A stretch of DNA of 64,000 bases from Methylaequor sp045563055 (lineage in GTDB: Bacteria; Pseudomonadota; Alphaproteobacteria; Methylaequorales; Methylaequoraceae), in the NCBI GenBank assembly GCA_045563055.1, contig JBJKUR010000001.1, forward strand, positions 50,600 through 114,599, given 5' to 3'. The notes below the pieces were generated by a model. The model saw only the letters and a program-made list of their open reading frames with translations, searched no databases and was not told the origin of the DNA. Shown here piece by piece: positions 1 to 9,044 of this stretch. The first letter of the stretch is position 1. Every line of letters begins with the position of its first letter. Position numbers and translations under genes: made by a program.

Positions 1-179
1 AGTTTAAAAAATTATCAATAGCCGTGAAACTTGAAATAAAAAAAGTAAATATTAAGAATAACCAGACCTTTTTTAGAGTAATATCAAAAAGTAAATTGAA
101 TTACCCAAATGCTTTAAATCTCAATAAAAGTTTGAAAGATTTAAAGATTGATTGCATTATTGTTAAAGTTCAATCATGA
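1..179 (+). CDS. SPOR-domain protein, C-terminal end (partial)
   Basis: The window opens inside a frame that runs without a stop to TGA at 177-179; 58 residues are visible, ending KIDCIIVKVQS. The pattern FFRVISKSK followed by a Leu-rich helix and a final beta strand resembles the end of a SPOR domain, a small peptidoglycan-binding fold. A SPOR-domain gene immediately before nagZ is a familiar alphaproteobacterial arrangement. Its stop overlaps the nagZ start as ATGA, so the two are probably translationally coupled. The start lies outside the window, and the family call rests on pattern plus context. Confidence 0.55.
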   Translation, partial: FKKLSIAVKLEIKKVNIKNNQTFFRVISKSKLNYPNALNLNKSLKDLKIDCIIVKVQS

Positions 180-1189
180 ATTCTCCTGAAGGAATAATAT
201 TATCCTGCTCTGGATACGAGTTGACAAGTGGTGAGGAAAATTTTTTTAAAAATATCCATCCTCTTGGCTTTGTTCTTTTCAAAAGAAATTTTAAAAATAA
301 AAAACAAATTCTTGATTTGACTAATCATTTAAAATTAATTTCATTGAATCCTAAAATTTTAATTTTTATCGACCAGGAAGGAGGGAAAGTACAGAGATTA
401 AAAAATGAAGAGTATACTATTTTCCCCCCACAAAATACTTTTGGTAAATTATATCTAAAAAATAAAGAAATAGCTTTGGATTTGGCATATAAATCTGCCT
501 ATGTCATGGGTATTGAACTCAAAAGTTCAAATATAGACGTAGATTTTTCTCCTGTGTGTGACATTCATTTTAATTATACTCATGATGTAATTGGTGATAG
601 ATCATTCGGATCTGACCCCAAAATGGTCTTGCAACTGTCTTCAAGGTTTGTAGCTGGACTTCAAGACTCTGGAATTATAGCTGTTCCCAAGCATTTCCCT
701 GGACATGGAAGATCACAAAATGATACACATTTAGATCAATCTATAGTGAGTGCAGAATTAGATCAACTCGAAAAGATTGACTTAATCCCATTCAATATTC
801 TCAAAGATAATTTGATGGTTATGCTAGCTCATATAATTTATGAGAAGGTTGATAAAGAAGTTGCAACATATTCAAAACTTATAATAGATGATATGTTAAG
901 AAAAAAATTTGATTTCAAAGGGCTCGTCATATCAGATGATATTTCTATGAAAGCTTTGAAGGACGATATGACTGATGTTGTAAAAAAATCATATGTTGGA
1001 GGGTGTGATGTAGTTCTTTATTGTTCTGGTATTTTAGATGAAATGAAAAGGATATATCCTTATGTAAAAAGAATCGAATCCAAACTATTTAAATATTTTA
1101 ATAAAAAATGTGATAACATAATAACAAAAAACAAGAACATAGGTAAATATAAAAATGACCTTGCAAAATATGAAATTATAAAATTTTAG
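176..1189 (+). CDS. nagZ: beta-N-acetylhexosaminidase (glycoside hydrolase family 3)
   Basis: Cytoplasmic enzyme of peptidoglycan recycling that removes GlcNAc from anhydromuropeptides. At 337 residues it has the length of single-domain NagZ. Family motifs are clear: IDQEGGKVQRL near residue 65, VIGDRSFGSDP near 137, KHFPGHG near 172 (the His of the mobile catalytic loop) and VISDDISMKAL near 250, whose first Asp is the expected nucleophile. The start overlaps the preceding SPOR gene (ATGA), and the stop TAG directly abuts the scpA ATG, so it belongs to one operon with scpA, scpB and the tat genes. Confidence 0.96.
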   Translation: MNSPEGIILSCSGYELTSGEENFFKNIHPLGFVLFKRNFKNKKQILDLTNHLKLISLNPKILIFIDQEGGKVQRLKNEEYTIFPPQNTFGKLYLKNKEIALDLAYKSAYVMGIELKSSNIDVDFSPVCDIHFNYTHDVIGDRSFGSDPKMVLQLSSRFVAGLQDSGIIAVPKHFPGHGRSQNDTHLDQSIVSAELDQLEKIDLIPFNILKDNLMVMLAHIIYEKVDKEVATYSKLIIDDMLRKKFDFKGLVISDDISMKALKDDMTDVVKKSYVGGCDVVLYCSGILDEMKRIYPYVKRIESKLFKYFNKKCDNIITKNKNIGKYKNDLAKYEIIKF

Positions 1190-1900
1190 ATGAAATTGAA
1201 CTTAAATATAAGTGGTTATGAAGGGCCATTAGATTTATTACTTGAATTATCAAAAAAACAGAAAGTAGATATTACTAAAATTTCTTTACTCGAGCTAGCA
1301 GACCAGTATCTAGCATTTATTGATAAGAATATAGAAAACTTAAAATTATCAGCAGACTACTTGGTTATGGCATCATTGCTTGCTTTTCTAAAATCAAAGT
1401 TATTACTCCCAAATGATGAGGTTGAAGAAGCCGAGGAAATCCATGAGGACCTAACCCAAAGATTAATTCATTATGATGCGATACAAAGATTATCAAAAAA
1501 GATTTTTGAACTTCCAAAAGAAGGGACTAATTTTTTTAATGTAAATATAAAGAATGAATATATTATAAGTAATAAAATTGTACCAAAAGTATCATTGCAA
1601 GATTTAATACTAAAATACTCTGAAATTTTCCAAAAGAAAAAATCAATAAGTATTTTAGCTGAAGAAAATGATTTATATAATATTGAAGACGGTATCCAAT
1701 GGCTGAAGGAAATAATGAAGTTTGAAAATAAAAATTGGTTATCCCTATTTAATTTGCTACCTTCAAATTTAATTAGTGTTAAAAAAAAAAAATCTGCAAT
1801 AGTTTCTCTTTTGCTTGCGTCACTTAGTAAAGTAAATAATGGCGAGATTTTATTAAATCAAAAAAATCACTACGAAACAATTATGGTTAAGGCCAAATAA
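1190..1900 (+). CDS. scpA: segregation and condensation protein A
   Basis: Kleisin subunit of the Smc-ScpA-ScpB condensin. The N-terminus GYEGPLDLLLELSKKQKVDI is the conserved Smc-head-binding region, followed by LADQYLAFI and the helical YLVMASLLAFLKSKLLLP typical of ScpA. The C-terminal winged-helix region ends with EILLNQKNHYETIMVKAK. 236 residues is normal for the family. It begins at the base after the nagZ stop and its TAA shares one base with the scpB ATG (TAATG), indicating coupled translation. Confidence 0.95.
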   Translation: MKLNLNISGYEGPLDLLLELSKKQKVDITKISLLELADQYLAFIDKNIENLKLSADYLVMASLLAFLKSKLLLPNDEVEEAEEIHEDLTQRLIHYDAIQRLSKKIFELPKEGTNFFNVNIKNEYIISNKIVPKVSLQDLILKYSEIFQKKKSISILAEENDLYNIEDGIQWLKEIMKFENKNWLSLFNLLPSNLISVKKKKSAIVSLLLASLSKVNNGEILLNQKNHYETIMVKAK

Positions 1901-2421
1901 TGCAGCCAAAAGAAGCAAAATATCTTGTCGAGTCTTTAATTTTTTCTTCTGATGAACCATTATCAAAAGACAGTATGAAGAAAGTACTAAAAAATTATGG
2001 TGAATTTAACATCGAGCAGATACTAGCTGAACTTAATTCAGACTATAAAGATAGAGGAATTGAATTAATAGAGACTAATTCTAAATATTTTTTTAGAACA
2101 TCAATGAAGTTAAATAGATATCTGAGTATAGAAACAGAAAAAAAAAGGAATTTATCTAATGCTGCAATAGAAACATTAGCTATAATATCTTATCATCAGC
2201 CAGTAACTAGAGCAGAGATTGAAAAAATTCGAGGAAAACCTGTTTTCAGGGGTACATTAGATACATTGTTAGAATTGAAATGGATTAAACCTGCAGGAAG
2301 AAGGGAAACGCCTGGAAGGCCAGTGACTTGGGAAACAGATCTTGAATTTTTAAGACACTTTGGACTTACCTCCATCAAAGATTTACCAAAAGTTGATGAA
2401 TTGGAATCCATTATCCTGTAA
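1900..2421 (+). CDS. scpB: segregation and condensation protein B
   Basis: Winged-helix partner of ScpA in the bacterial condensin complex. The signature AAIETLAIISYHQPVTRAEIEKIRG starts near residue 87 and is followed by the conserved turn GRRETPGRPVTWETDLEFLRHFGL. The N-terminal winged helix begins VESLIFSSDEPLS. The length of 173 residues fits a compact ScpB without a long C-terminal tail. It sits between scpA (1-base overlap) and tatA (24-bp gap), the standard alphaproteobacterial order. Confidence 0.95.
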   Translation: MQPKEAKYLVESLIFSSDEPLSKDSMKKVLKNYGEFNIEQILAELNSDYKDRGIELIETNSKYFFRTSMKLNRYLSIETEKKRNLSNAAIETLAIISYHQPVTRAEIEKIRGKPVFRGTLDTLLELKWIKPAGRRETPGRPVTWETDLEFLRHFGLTSIKDLPKVDELESIIL

Positions 2422-2445
2422 GATAAATTTAGTAAGGAGTTTGTA

Positions 2446-2598
2446 ATGTTCGGTTTAGGTCACTGGGAAATAATTTTAATATTAGTAATAGTTTTGATTT
2501 TTTTTGGAGCTGGGAAGCTGCCAAAAGTAGCAGGGGAAATTGCAAAAGGAATTAAATCATTTAAACAAGGATTAAAAGATCACAAAGATGAAAAATAA
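2446..2598 (+). CDS. tatA: Sec-independent translocase protein TatA
   Basis: Short gene of 50 codons. The protein starts MFGLGHWEIILILVIVLIFF, a single N-terminal membrane helix, then the hinge FGAGKLPKVAGEIAKGI and an amphipathic helix, ending KDHKDEK; this is the TatA architecture at close to its minimum length. TatA oligomerises to form the passage for folded twin-arginine substrates. A Shine-Dalgarno AAGGAG lies about seven bases before the ATG at 2446. The stop TAA is followed without a gap by the tatB ATG. Confidence 0.93.
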   Translation: MFGLGHWEIILILVIVLIFFGAGKLPKVAGEIAKGIKSFKQGLKDHKDEK

Positions 2599-2841
2599 AT
2601 GTTTAATTTAGGACTCATTGAGTTTTTACTTATCATCTTTTTTATACTTTTACTCGTCAAACCAGATGATATTCCTAAAGTTTCGAAAAACTTGGGGCTT
2701 TTTTACAGGAAGTTAAGTAGATATTTTTATAATATAAAATACGAATTGTCTGAAATAGATAATGACATAACTAAGATGCAAAAAGGAAGAAAAGTAAAGT
2801 CTAATGAAATATCTAAGCCACTTAAAAGAATTAAGAAATAG
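2599..2841 (+). CDS. tatB: Sec-independent translocase protein TatB
   Basis: TatB is the receptor-complex partner of TatC. The 80-residue product has one N-terminal membrane helix (FNLGLIEFLLIIFFILLLVK), a Pro-containing hinge (PDDIPKVSKNLG) and an amphipathic helix, then a short basic tail. The hinge is weak in sequence, so the call rests mainly on its position between tatA and tatC and the matching architecture. Its 3' end overlaps tatC by 38 bp. It is shorter than enterobacterial TatB, in keeping with the compact genome. Confidence 0.88.
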   Translation: MFNLGLIEFLLIIFFILLLVKPDDIPKVSKNLGLFYRKLSRYFYNIKYELSEIDNDITKMQKGRKVKSNEISKPLKRIKK

Positions 2842-3526
2842 ACTACTCTATAGCTTTTTTTTTTTGATAATTTGCTTTTTCTTTTTTTTATTGAACACTT
2901 CAATTATCAGTGAACTCTTAACTAAACCTTTATTCAATCTTTTGCAAAACCTTGATGATAGAAGAATGATATTTACTGGATTGCCAGAGGTTTTTGTGTC
3001 TAATTTAAAAATTTCTTTATTCGCATCATTTATTGTATCATTGCCATTTTTTATAATTCAAACAGTTTTATTTATATCTCCAGCATTATATAAGAAAGAA
3101 AAAAAATTATTCTTTCCTGTATTTTTGATGGTTCCAATTTTATTTTTTCTAGGAGTACTCTTTGCTTATTATATCTTGATACCATTGATATGGACCTTTT
3201 TTATATCATTTGAAAACTTTATGCAAAATGGATTCAACTTAGAACTTGAATCGCGTTATTCAGAATATATGAAGTTGACTATGTTATTGTTATTGGCAAG
3301 TGGATTATCTTTTGAATTCCCAATACTATTAATAATTCTAACAAAATTAAATATACTCAATATTAAAATTTTAAAAAATAATAGAAAGTATTTTTTTATT
3401 GGTATTCTAGTATTTTCAGCTTTGTTTACCCCACCGGATATAATTTCACAGTTAGGCATTGCAATTCCTCTCATAATCTTTTATGAATTTTCAATAGTTT
3501 TTATTCAATATTTTTTTAAAAAATAA
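2804..3526 (+). CDS. tatC: Sec-independent translocase protein TatC
   Basis: Polytopic inner-membrane receptor for twin-arginine signal peptides. The N-terminus contains the family signature HLKELRNRLLYS at residues 6-17, which supports this start even though it overlaps tatB by 38 bp. Six hydrophobic segments follow, with conserved FEFPILLIILTKL and LVFSALFTPPDIISQLGIAIPLIIFYEF near the C-terminus (family signature FTPPDxxSQ). The length of 240 residues is normal. One candidate Tat substrate is in this window: the histone-deacetylase-family protein at 57464-58477. Confidence 0.95.
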   Translation: MKYLSHLKELRNRLLYSFFFLIICFFFFLLNTSIISELLTKPLFNLLQNLDDRRMIFTGLPEVFVSNLKISLFASFIVSLPFFIIQTVLFISPALYKKEKKLFFPVFLMVPILFFLGVLFAYYILIPLIWTFFISFENFMQNGFNLELESRYSEYMKLTMLLLLASGLSFEFPILLIILTKLNILNIKILKNNRKYFFIGILVFSALFTPPDIISQLGIAIPLIIFYEFSIVFIQYFFKK

Positions 3527-3530
3527 GTTA

Positions 3531-4787
3531 ATGCATGATATTAAATTTATAAGGAAAAATTCATCATCATTCGATGAATCTTTGGTAAAAAGGAATATTG
3601 AACCATGTAGTAAAAAAATTATTGACCTTCATGATAAATATTTAAGCCATTTAAATAAAAAACAAAAACTTCAAGAAAATAAAAACTTACTATCCAAAGA
3701 GTTTTCTGGAGGGAATATTGTTGAAATTAAAAAAAAAGTAGCGGAAATTAAGAAAGAGATAGATCTTCAAAACAAGTTGTCCATCGAAAAAATGAGTCAG
3801 CTCGATGATATTCTTCTCAACCTACCTAATATTCTGTCTGATAAAACACCGATGGGAAACTCAGAAAATGATAATAAAATAATAAAAGAAGTAGAAGGAA
3901 AAATTAATTTAGAATTTGAACCAAAAAATCATTTAGAATTAGCAGAAAATTTAAATTTAATAGATTATGAAAAAGCTATAAAAATTTCTGGCAGTCGTTT
4001 TTCAGTTTTAAAAAATGAACTTGCTCTTTTACATCGTGCATTAGTAAATTTTATGTTAGATAATAATGCATACTTTAATTATAGAGAATGCTTGGTTCCA
4101 GAGTTAGTTAAAACATCCTCGATGCTTGGTACTGGACAACTTCCAAAGTTTCATGATGATTTATTTCAAACAAACTTTAATGACATGTATCTTATTCCAA
4201 CAGCTGAGGTTCCATTAACTAACCTTCATCGCGAATCAATAATTAACAGAAATGATTTACCTATAAGATATACAACCTTCACAAATTGTTTTAGATCTGA
4301 AGCCGGCGCCGCAGGTAAAGATACTAAAGGTTTAATGCGAGAGCACCAATTTGGTAAAGTTGAGCTGGTGACTATCTCTGACCCTAAAACTTCATCTGAT
4401 GAACTTGATCATATGACTAGTTGTGTAGAGTCAATTTTAAATAAACTTGATCTTCGTTATAGAATTGTTACCCTTTGCTCATCAGATGTTGGCTTTTCGT
4501 CTTCATATACACTTGACTTTGAAGTATGGATGCCTGGACAAAGTAAATTCAGGGAGGTATCTAGTTGTTCAAACTGTCTAGACTTTCAATCAAGAAGAAT
4601 GAAAATGAGAGTAAAAGATATAGAATCAGGTGAGATATATTATCCACACACATTAAATGGTTCATCTTTAGCTATTGGCAGACTCCTGATTGCTATATTA
4701 GAGAACTACCAATGCGAAGATGGTTCAATTGACATACCGACTGTTTTAATTGATTACTGTAAAGGATTGAAAAATATTAAAAGATGA
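3531..4787 (+). CDS. serS: serine--tRNA ligase
   Basis: Class II aminoacyl-tRNA synthetase charging tRNA-Ser (and tRNA-Sec where present). Residues about 30-100 form the long antiparallel coiled-coil arm that contacts the tRNA variable arm. Motif 2 is near residues 250-275 (FTNCFRSEAGAAGKDTKGLMREHQFGKVE split over the loop) and motif 3 near 377 (NGSSLAIGRLLIAILENYQ). SREVSSCSNC-like residues of the serine pocket appear as REVSSCSNCLDFQSRR. The 418-residue length is normal. It overlaps pcm by four bases (ATGA). Confidence 0.97.
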   Translation: MHDIKFIRKNSSSFDESLVKRNIEPCSKKIIDLHDKYLSHLNKKQKLQENKNLLSKEFSGGNIVEIKKKVAEIKKEIDLQNKLSIEKMSQLDDILLNLPNILSDKTPMGNSENDNKIIKEVEGKINLEFEPKNHLELAENLNLIDYEKAIKISGSRFSVLKNELALLHRALVNFMLDNNAYFNYRECLVPELVKTSSMLGTGQLPKFHDDLFQTNFNDMYLIPTAEVPLTNLHRESIINRNDLPIRYTTFTNCFRSEAGAAGKDTKGLMREHQFGKVELVTISDPKTSSDELDHMTSCVESILNKLDLRYRIVTLCSSDVGFSSSYTLDFEVWMPGQSKFREVSSCSNCLDFQSRRMKMRVKDIESGEIYYPHTLNGSSLAIGRLLIAILENYQCEDGSIDIPTVLIDYCKGLKNIKR

Positions 4788-5431
4788 CAATGAAATCTAA
4801 GATTAAAAAGAAAATTAATTTAATTTTAGAGCTTCAAAGAAATGGTGTGGAGGATTCCAAAATTCTAAAAGTTATGGAAGAAGTTGATAGAGAAATTTTT
4901 GTTGATGAGAACCTGAAAGCAAAGTCCTTTGAAAACATTGCACTTCCAATAGACTGTGGACAAACAATATCTCAACCATTGATAGTTGCATTGATGACTC
5001 AACATTTAGATGTTGATAAATCCATGCGTGTCCTTGAAATAGGAACGGGTAGTGGTTATCAAACTTATATTTTATCAAAGTTAGCGAGATTTGTTTACTC
5101 AGTTGAAAGATACAAATCTTTATTCAACAAAGCTTATGGTCTCTTTAAAACTCTTGGTGTAAATAATATTTTTTGCAGACATGACGATGGTGGTATGGGT
5201 TGGAAAGAACAAGCTCCATTCGACAGGATAATTGTCACAGCCTGTGCTCAAGATATTCCAACGGAATTAACATCTCAGCTTTCTATGCATGGAAAAATGA
5301 TAATTCCAATTGGAGATGAACATGATGACCAAGTTTTAAAAAAAATTTCAAAAATTAACAACGAAATCATTATAGAAGATATTATAGATGTAAGGTTTGT
5401 TCCATTATTAGAAGGTAAAATTAATAAATGA
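4784..5431 (+). CDS. pcm: protein-L-isoaspartate O-methyltransferase
   Basis: SAM-dependent repair enzyme that methylates L-isoaspartyl residues in aged proteins. The SAM-binding motif I is VLEIGTGSGYQTYILSKLA near residue 82. The family signature QTISQPLIVALMTQ is near 62 and the substrate-side segment DGGMGWKEQAPFDRIIVTAC near 136. Two in-frame ATGs (4784 and 4790) compete; the first gives the ATGA overlap with serS. In many alphaproteobacteria surE lies between serS and pcm; it is absent here. The downstream LysM/M23 gene overlaps by four bases. Confidence 0.93.
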   Translation: MTMKSKIKKKINLILELQRNGVEDSKILKVMEEVDREIFVDENLKAKSFENIALPIDCGQTISQPLIVALMTQHLDVDKSMRVLEIGTGSGYQTYILSKLARFVYSVERYKSLFNKAYGLFKTLGVNNIFCRHDDGGMGWKEQAPFDRIIVTACAQDIPTELTSQLSMHGKMIIPIGDEHDDQVLKKISKINNEIIIEDIIDVRFVPLLEGKINK

Positions 5432-6288
5432 AATATTTCTTGATTATTATTTTGCTCTTCGTTTGTGGTTGCGAAAATATTTTTTATGATAACTATAAAA
5501 TAATTGATATAAATAAAAACCAAGGGTACAAAAAATCTCAAACTCAAAGTTACACTGTAAAGTCAGGCGATAACCTTTTCTCAATATCAAGGAAATTTAG
5601 AATACAGATTCAGGAATTAATAAACTTTAATCAAATTAGTGAACCTTATAGAATTTTTCCAGGTCAAAAGATTTTAATTCCTATAACTATGGTTCATTCA
5701 ATCAAAAAAGGAGAAACACTTTATTCAATTTCTCGAGATCATGGAACAAATGTTTTCACGTTATCAAAATTAAATAATATTTATAATGTGAATAATATTT
5801 TTGTTGGTCAAAAATTAATAATTCCCAGAGCTATTAGTAATAAAAAATCTAAAACAAACAATAAGAAAAATAAAATTAATAAAATAAAAAAGTTAACTAG
5901 TGAGAATAAATTTTTATGGCCAGTTAAGGGTAAAGTTATTTCAAAATTTGGTAAAACCAATGACGGATTTTATAATGATGGGATTAATATTTATTCTGAA
6001 AAGGGAACAAATGTAATTTCATCTGAAGATGGGAAGGTAATATACAGTGGAAATGAGATTCCTGGGTATGGAAATTTAGTTTTAATTAAACATTCAAAAA
6101 ATTGGATTACAGCATATGCTCATTTAGATGATGTGTTCATTGAAAAGGGAAATTCGGTTAGGAAAGGTCAAAATATAGGATCTGTTGGGAGCACAGGAAA
6201 TGTAAGATCCCCCCAATTACACTTTGAAATAAGGAAAGGAAAAGACTCGGTTGATCCTCTTAAATTTTTGTGGAATAAAACTATTTGA
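5428..6288 (+). CDS. LysM/M23-family lipoprotein, NlpD/EnvC-like (probably catalytically inactive)
   Basis: Exported protein of 286 residues with a short signal peptide and a lipobox-like FVCGC (Cys 15), two LysM modules (about 36-82 and 88-132), a Lys-rich linker and a C-terminal LytM/M23 domain (about 164-282). The zinc ligands of active M23 peptidases look degraded: the HxxxD site reads NDGIN, with Asn in both ligand positions, while YAHL and LHFEIR remain. That is the state of NlpD and EnvC, which activate cell-division amidases rather than cut themselves. The pcm-nlpD neighbourhood supports this. The 3' end overlaps the convergent ATPase gene by eight bases. Confidence 0.85.
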   Translation: MKYFLIIILLFVCGCENIFYDNYKIIDINKNQGYKKSQTQSYTVKSGDNLFSISRKFRIQIQELINFNQISEPYRIFPGQKILIPITMVHSIKKGETLYSISRDHGTNVFTLSKLNNIYNVNNIFVGQKLIIPRAISNKKSKTNNKKNKINKIKKLTSENKFLWPVKGKVISKFGKTNDGFYNDGINIYSEKGTNVISSEDGKVIYSGNEIPGYGNLVLIKHSKNWITAYAHLDDVFIEKGNSVRKGQNIGSVGSTGNVRSPQLHFEIRKGKDSVDPLKFLWNKTI

Positions 6289-7042
6289 ATAAAGTTTTAA
6301 TAAATTGACTTGCGGTCCTTCCTGAAAAGTTTCCTTTCTCTAAAGACCATTTTAGAGCCATATTTTCATGTTCAGGTGTGTATTTAATCGAATTCTTTTT
6401 AAGATAATGTTTCACCATATTTAAATATTTCTCTTGATTTGAGTCATAGAAACCAAGCCAGTAACCAAATCTATCTGATAGTGAAATTAAATTTTGAGAC
6501 AATTCTTTTTCTTGAAGATTATTTAAGTCATTTGAGGTGGAATTATGAGATAAATGCCTAAGGTTTGACGTAATGTAGTATCTTATATTTTCTGAATGGC
6601 TTAATAAACTTCCTTCTACTAAACTTTTAAATAATTTTAAGTCTTTATCATTATTATTGAATGAAATATCATCTATATAAATTAAAAATTTATTATCCGA
6701 CATACTCAGGCCGTACACCACTTCAACAATTTTTTCTATATTATTATTTAATACCTCAACTAACTTCAAATCTTTTGATAGCTTGTTATTTACATGCTCA
6801 ACAATGCATTTGATTAAGGTTGATTTACCCATTCCTTTTGCTCCCCATAAAAAAATATTAGTTGATGGTGAATTGTTAACAAAATTCATTGTATTTTTTA
6901 AAACGATATCTTTTTGATTTTCAATTTCCTTTAAATCAGTAAGCTTAATGTCCAAATTCACTTTTACAGGGGCTAAAATTTCTTTGTTTGGAAGAAAAAT
7001 AAAAAAGTGATTGTCTTTAATAACTTTTGCTGATTCAAACAT
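6281..7042 (-). CDS. DUF815-type AAA ATPase
   Basis: P-loop ATPase of the DUF815 family, function not established. Walker A GAKGMGKST lies near residue 66 and Walker B FLIYIDDIS near 118; the C-terminus has the family-like arginine and helical lid LSDRFGYWLGFYD, then NFSGRTASQFIKTLF. I chose ATG at 7042, which has GAGAGG four bases upstream on the minus strand; a TTG at 7054 is the longer alternative. It is convergent with the LysM/M23 gene and divergent from yajC, the usual place for this family in alphaproteobacteria. Confidence 0.85.
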   Translation of the reverse strand: MFESAKVIKDNHFFIFLPNKEILAPVKVNLDIKLTDLKEIENQKDIVLKNTMNFVNNSPSTNIFLWGAKGMGKSTLIKCIVEHVNNKLSKDLKLVEVLNNNIEKIVEVVYGLSMSDNKFLIYIDDISFNNNDKDLKLFKSLVEGSLLSHSENIRYYITSNLRHLSHNSTSNDLNNLQEKELSQNLISLSDRFGYWLGFYDSNQEKYLNMVKHYLKKNSIKYTPEHENMALKWSLEKGNFSGRTASQFIKTLFK

Positions 7043-7156
7043 TTTGCCTCTCAATCAATGGATTTTTTAAAATTCTTATTTTATACTTGTATTTATAAAG
7101 TTTTTATATATTGATTTCATTGTTATTAAATGTAAACCATTTTTTTGAGGAGTGTA

Positions 7157-7459
7157 ATGTTCAATCATGCATATGCGCAGGCCGCGGCTCAACAACCTTC
7201 GATGCTTGCATCTTTTATACCTTTAATTCTAATTTTTTTGATTTTTTATTTTCTTTTAATAAGACCACAACAAAAAAAACAAAAAGAACACAAAGTTCTA
7301 CTAGATTCAATTAAAAAAGGTGATGAAATACTTACTAGCGGAGGTATACTTGGAAAAGTTTTAAAAACCGATAATGAAAAACTAACAGTTGAAATTACAA
7401 AGGGCGTAAATGTGATTGTAATAAGATCTACTGTTGCAGATGTAACTAAAAAAACTTAA
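7157..7459 (+). CDS. yajC: preprotein translocase subunit YajC
   Basis: Small Sec accessory protein associated with SecDF. The product has one membrane helix (ASFIPLILIFLIFYFLLI, residues about 18-35) followed directly by RPQQKKQKEHKVLLDSIKKGD and GGILGKV, the YajC signature. The chosen ATG at 7157 is preceded at four bases by GAGGAG (7147-7152); an upstream TTG at 7145 would swallow that ribosome site. The N-terminus MFNHAYAQAAAQQ resembles the alphaproteobacterial version. It is followed by secD after six bases and secF, one operon. Confidence 0.94.
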   Translation: MFNHAYAQAAAQQPSMLASFIPLILIFLIFYFLLIRPQQKKQKEHKVLLDSIKKGDEILTSGGILGKVLKTDNEKLTVEITKGVNVIVIRSTVADVTKKT

Positions 7460-7465
7460 CAGAAA

Positions 7466-9040
7466 ATGTTAAATATAAATAAATGGAATATATTTTTTGT
7501 TATCGCTGTGTTTTTTACGGCAATCTATTATGTTGTTCCAAATTTGTTCGGCAAAAGTGAAGTAACAGCCCTTCCTAATTATTTATCAAAAAAACAAGTG
7601 AACCTTGGATTGGACTTGCAAGGTGGCTCTCATCTACTATTAGAAGTTGACACACAGACCGTTTTAAAAGAAAAATCTGAAGATTTGGTAGATGATATAA
7701 GAAAATCTCTTAGAAAGTCAAAAATTAAGTATTCCAACCTTGGATCAAAAGTGACTGGAGCTGTAGTTAGAATCACTAATACAGATGATATTAGTCTTGC
7801 TAGAGAATCTCTATCAAAAGATATTGATAAAGGAATTATTCTTAAAACAGATAAAAATCAAGTTAATCTTATTTTTTCAGAACAATTTATTATCGATTCT
7901 AGGGACAGAACTGTAGAACAATCAATCGAAGTAGTCAGAAAAAGAGTCGATGAATCTGGGACAAAGGAGCCATCTATTCAAAAACAAGGAGATGAGAGGA
8001 TTGTAGTTCAACTTCCAGGTATTAAAGATCCTGAAAGGGTTAAAGCATTAATTGGAAGGACTGCTAAATTAAATTTTCACATGTTAGATCCAACAACAGT
8101 CGAATTGGCGGAACAAAGAGGTAAATTACCACCTGGAACATTCAAAGCATTAAATGCAGATCCAACAGCTTATGAGAAGCAATTTGTAGTTAAAAAAAGA
8201 GTTTTACTTACAGGGGAGAGACTTCAAAATGCTGCGGCTACAGTAGACGCTCAAACAGGAAGATACGTTGTTGCATTTGAATTTGATAATAAGGGTGCAA
8301 AAAAATTTGCAAAAATTACTACAGATAATACATATCAAAGGCTAGCAATATTATTAGATAATAAAGTTATTAGTGCACCTCAAATCAGGGAACCAATAAC
8401 AGGTGGACAAGGGAATATTTCTGGAAATTTTTCACCTGAAACAGCCAACGATTTAGCTGTTTTATTAAGAGCTGGCTCCTTACCTGCACCTATAAAGGTA
8501 TTGGAAGAAAGAACAGTTGGACCTTCTTTGGGAATAGATTCAATACAAGCAGGAAAAAAAGCTCTTATAATCGGATTTTTATTAGTAATAGTTTTTATGA
8601 TTTTAAGATATAAAGCATTTGGGCTTGTGGCAGACTTTGCAATTATTTTTAACGTAATTTTACTCATCTCTATGTTAAGTGCTATAGAGGCAACATTAAC
8701 AATGCCTGGTATTGCCGGAATAGTTCTGACAGTTGGCATGGCTGTTGATGCAAATGTTTTAGTTTTTGAAAGAATCAAGGAGGAAATTAGGTCAGGCAGA
8801 TCTATAATAAACTCAATTGACTTAGGTTACAAATTCGCAATAAAGACAATTCTTGATGCTAACTTTACAACCTTAATCGCTGCGCTCTTACTTTATAATT
8901 ATGGATCTGGCCCTATCAAGGGTTTTGCTGTTACTTTAAGTATTGGGATAATAACTTCAATGTTTACAGCATTAATATTAACAAAACTTATTGTTAGTTT
9001 GTGGGTTCTTAAGCTTAAACCAAACAAATTATACATTTAG
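7466..9040 (+). CDS. secD: protein translocase subunit SecD
   Basis: RND-type membrane protein that uses the proton gradient to complete Sec-dependent export. It has an N-terminal membrane helix, the D1 motif LGLDLQGGSHLLLEV near residue 47, a large periplasmic P1 domain with VEQSIEVVRKRVDESGTKEP, and five C-terminal membrane helices including AVDANVLVFERIKEE near residue 425. The length of 524 residues matches SecD. Its neighbours are yajC upstream and secF downstream, four bases after its stop. Confidence 0.97.
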   Translation: MLNINKWNIFFVIAVFFTAIYYVVPNLFGKSEVTALPNYLSKKQVNLGLDLQGGSHLLLEVDTQTVLKEKSEDLVDDIRKSLRKSKIKYSNLGSKVTGAVVRITNTDDISLARESLSKDIDKGIILKTDKNQVNLIFSEQFIIDSRDRTVEQSIEVVRKRVDESGTKEPSIQKQGDERIVVQLPGIKDPERVKALIGRTAKLNFHMLDPTTVELAEQRGKLPPGTFKALNADPTAYEKQFVVKKRVLLTGERLQNAAATVDAQTGRYVVAFEFDNKGAKKFAKITTDNTYQRLAILLDNKVISAPQIREPITGGQGNISGNFSPETANDLAVLLRAGSLPAPIKVLEERTVGPSLGIDSIQAGKKALIIGFLLVIVFMILRYKAFGLVADFAIIFNVILLISMLSAIEATLTMPGIAGIVLTVGMAVDANVLVFERIKEEIRSGRSIINSIDLGYKFAIKTILDANFTTLIAALLLYNYGSGPIKGFAVTLSIGIITSMFTALILTKLIVSLWVLKLKPNKLYI

Positions 9041-9044
9041 AAAA

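Noticed and set aside
7111..7314. Open frame overlapping yajC in another frame
   Set aside because: It shares the DNA of a clear yajC and has no supported start; its Phe/Cys-rich product fits no family.
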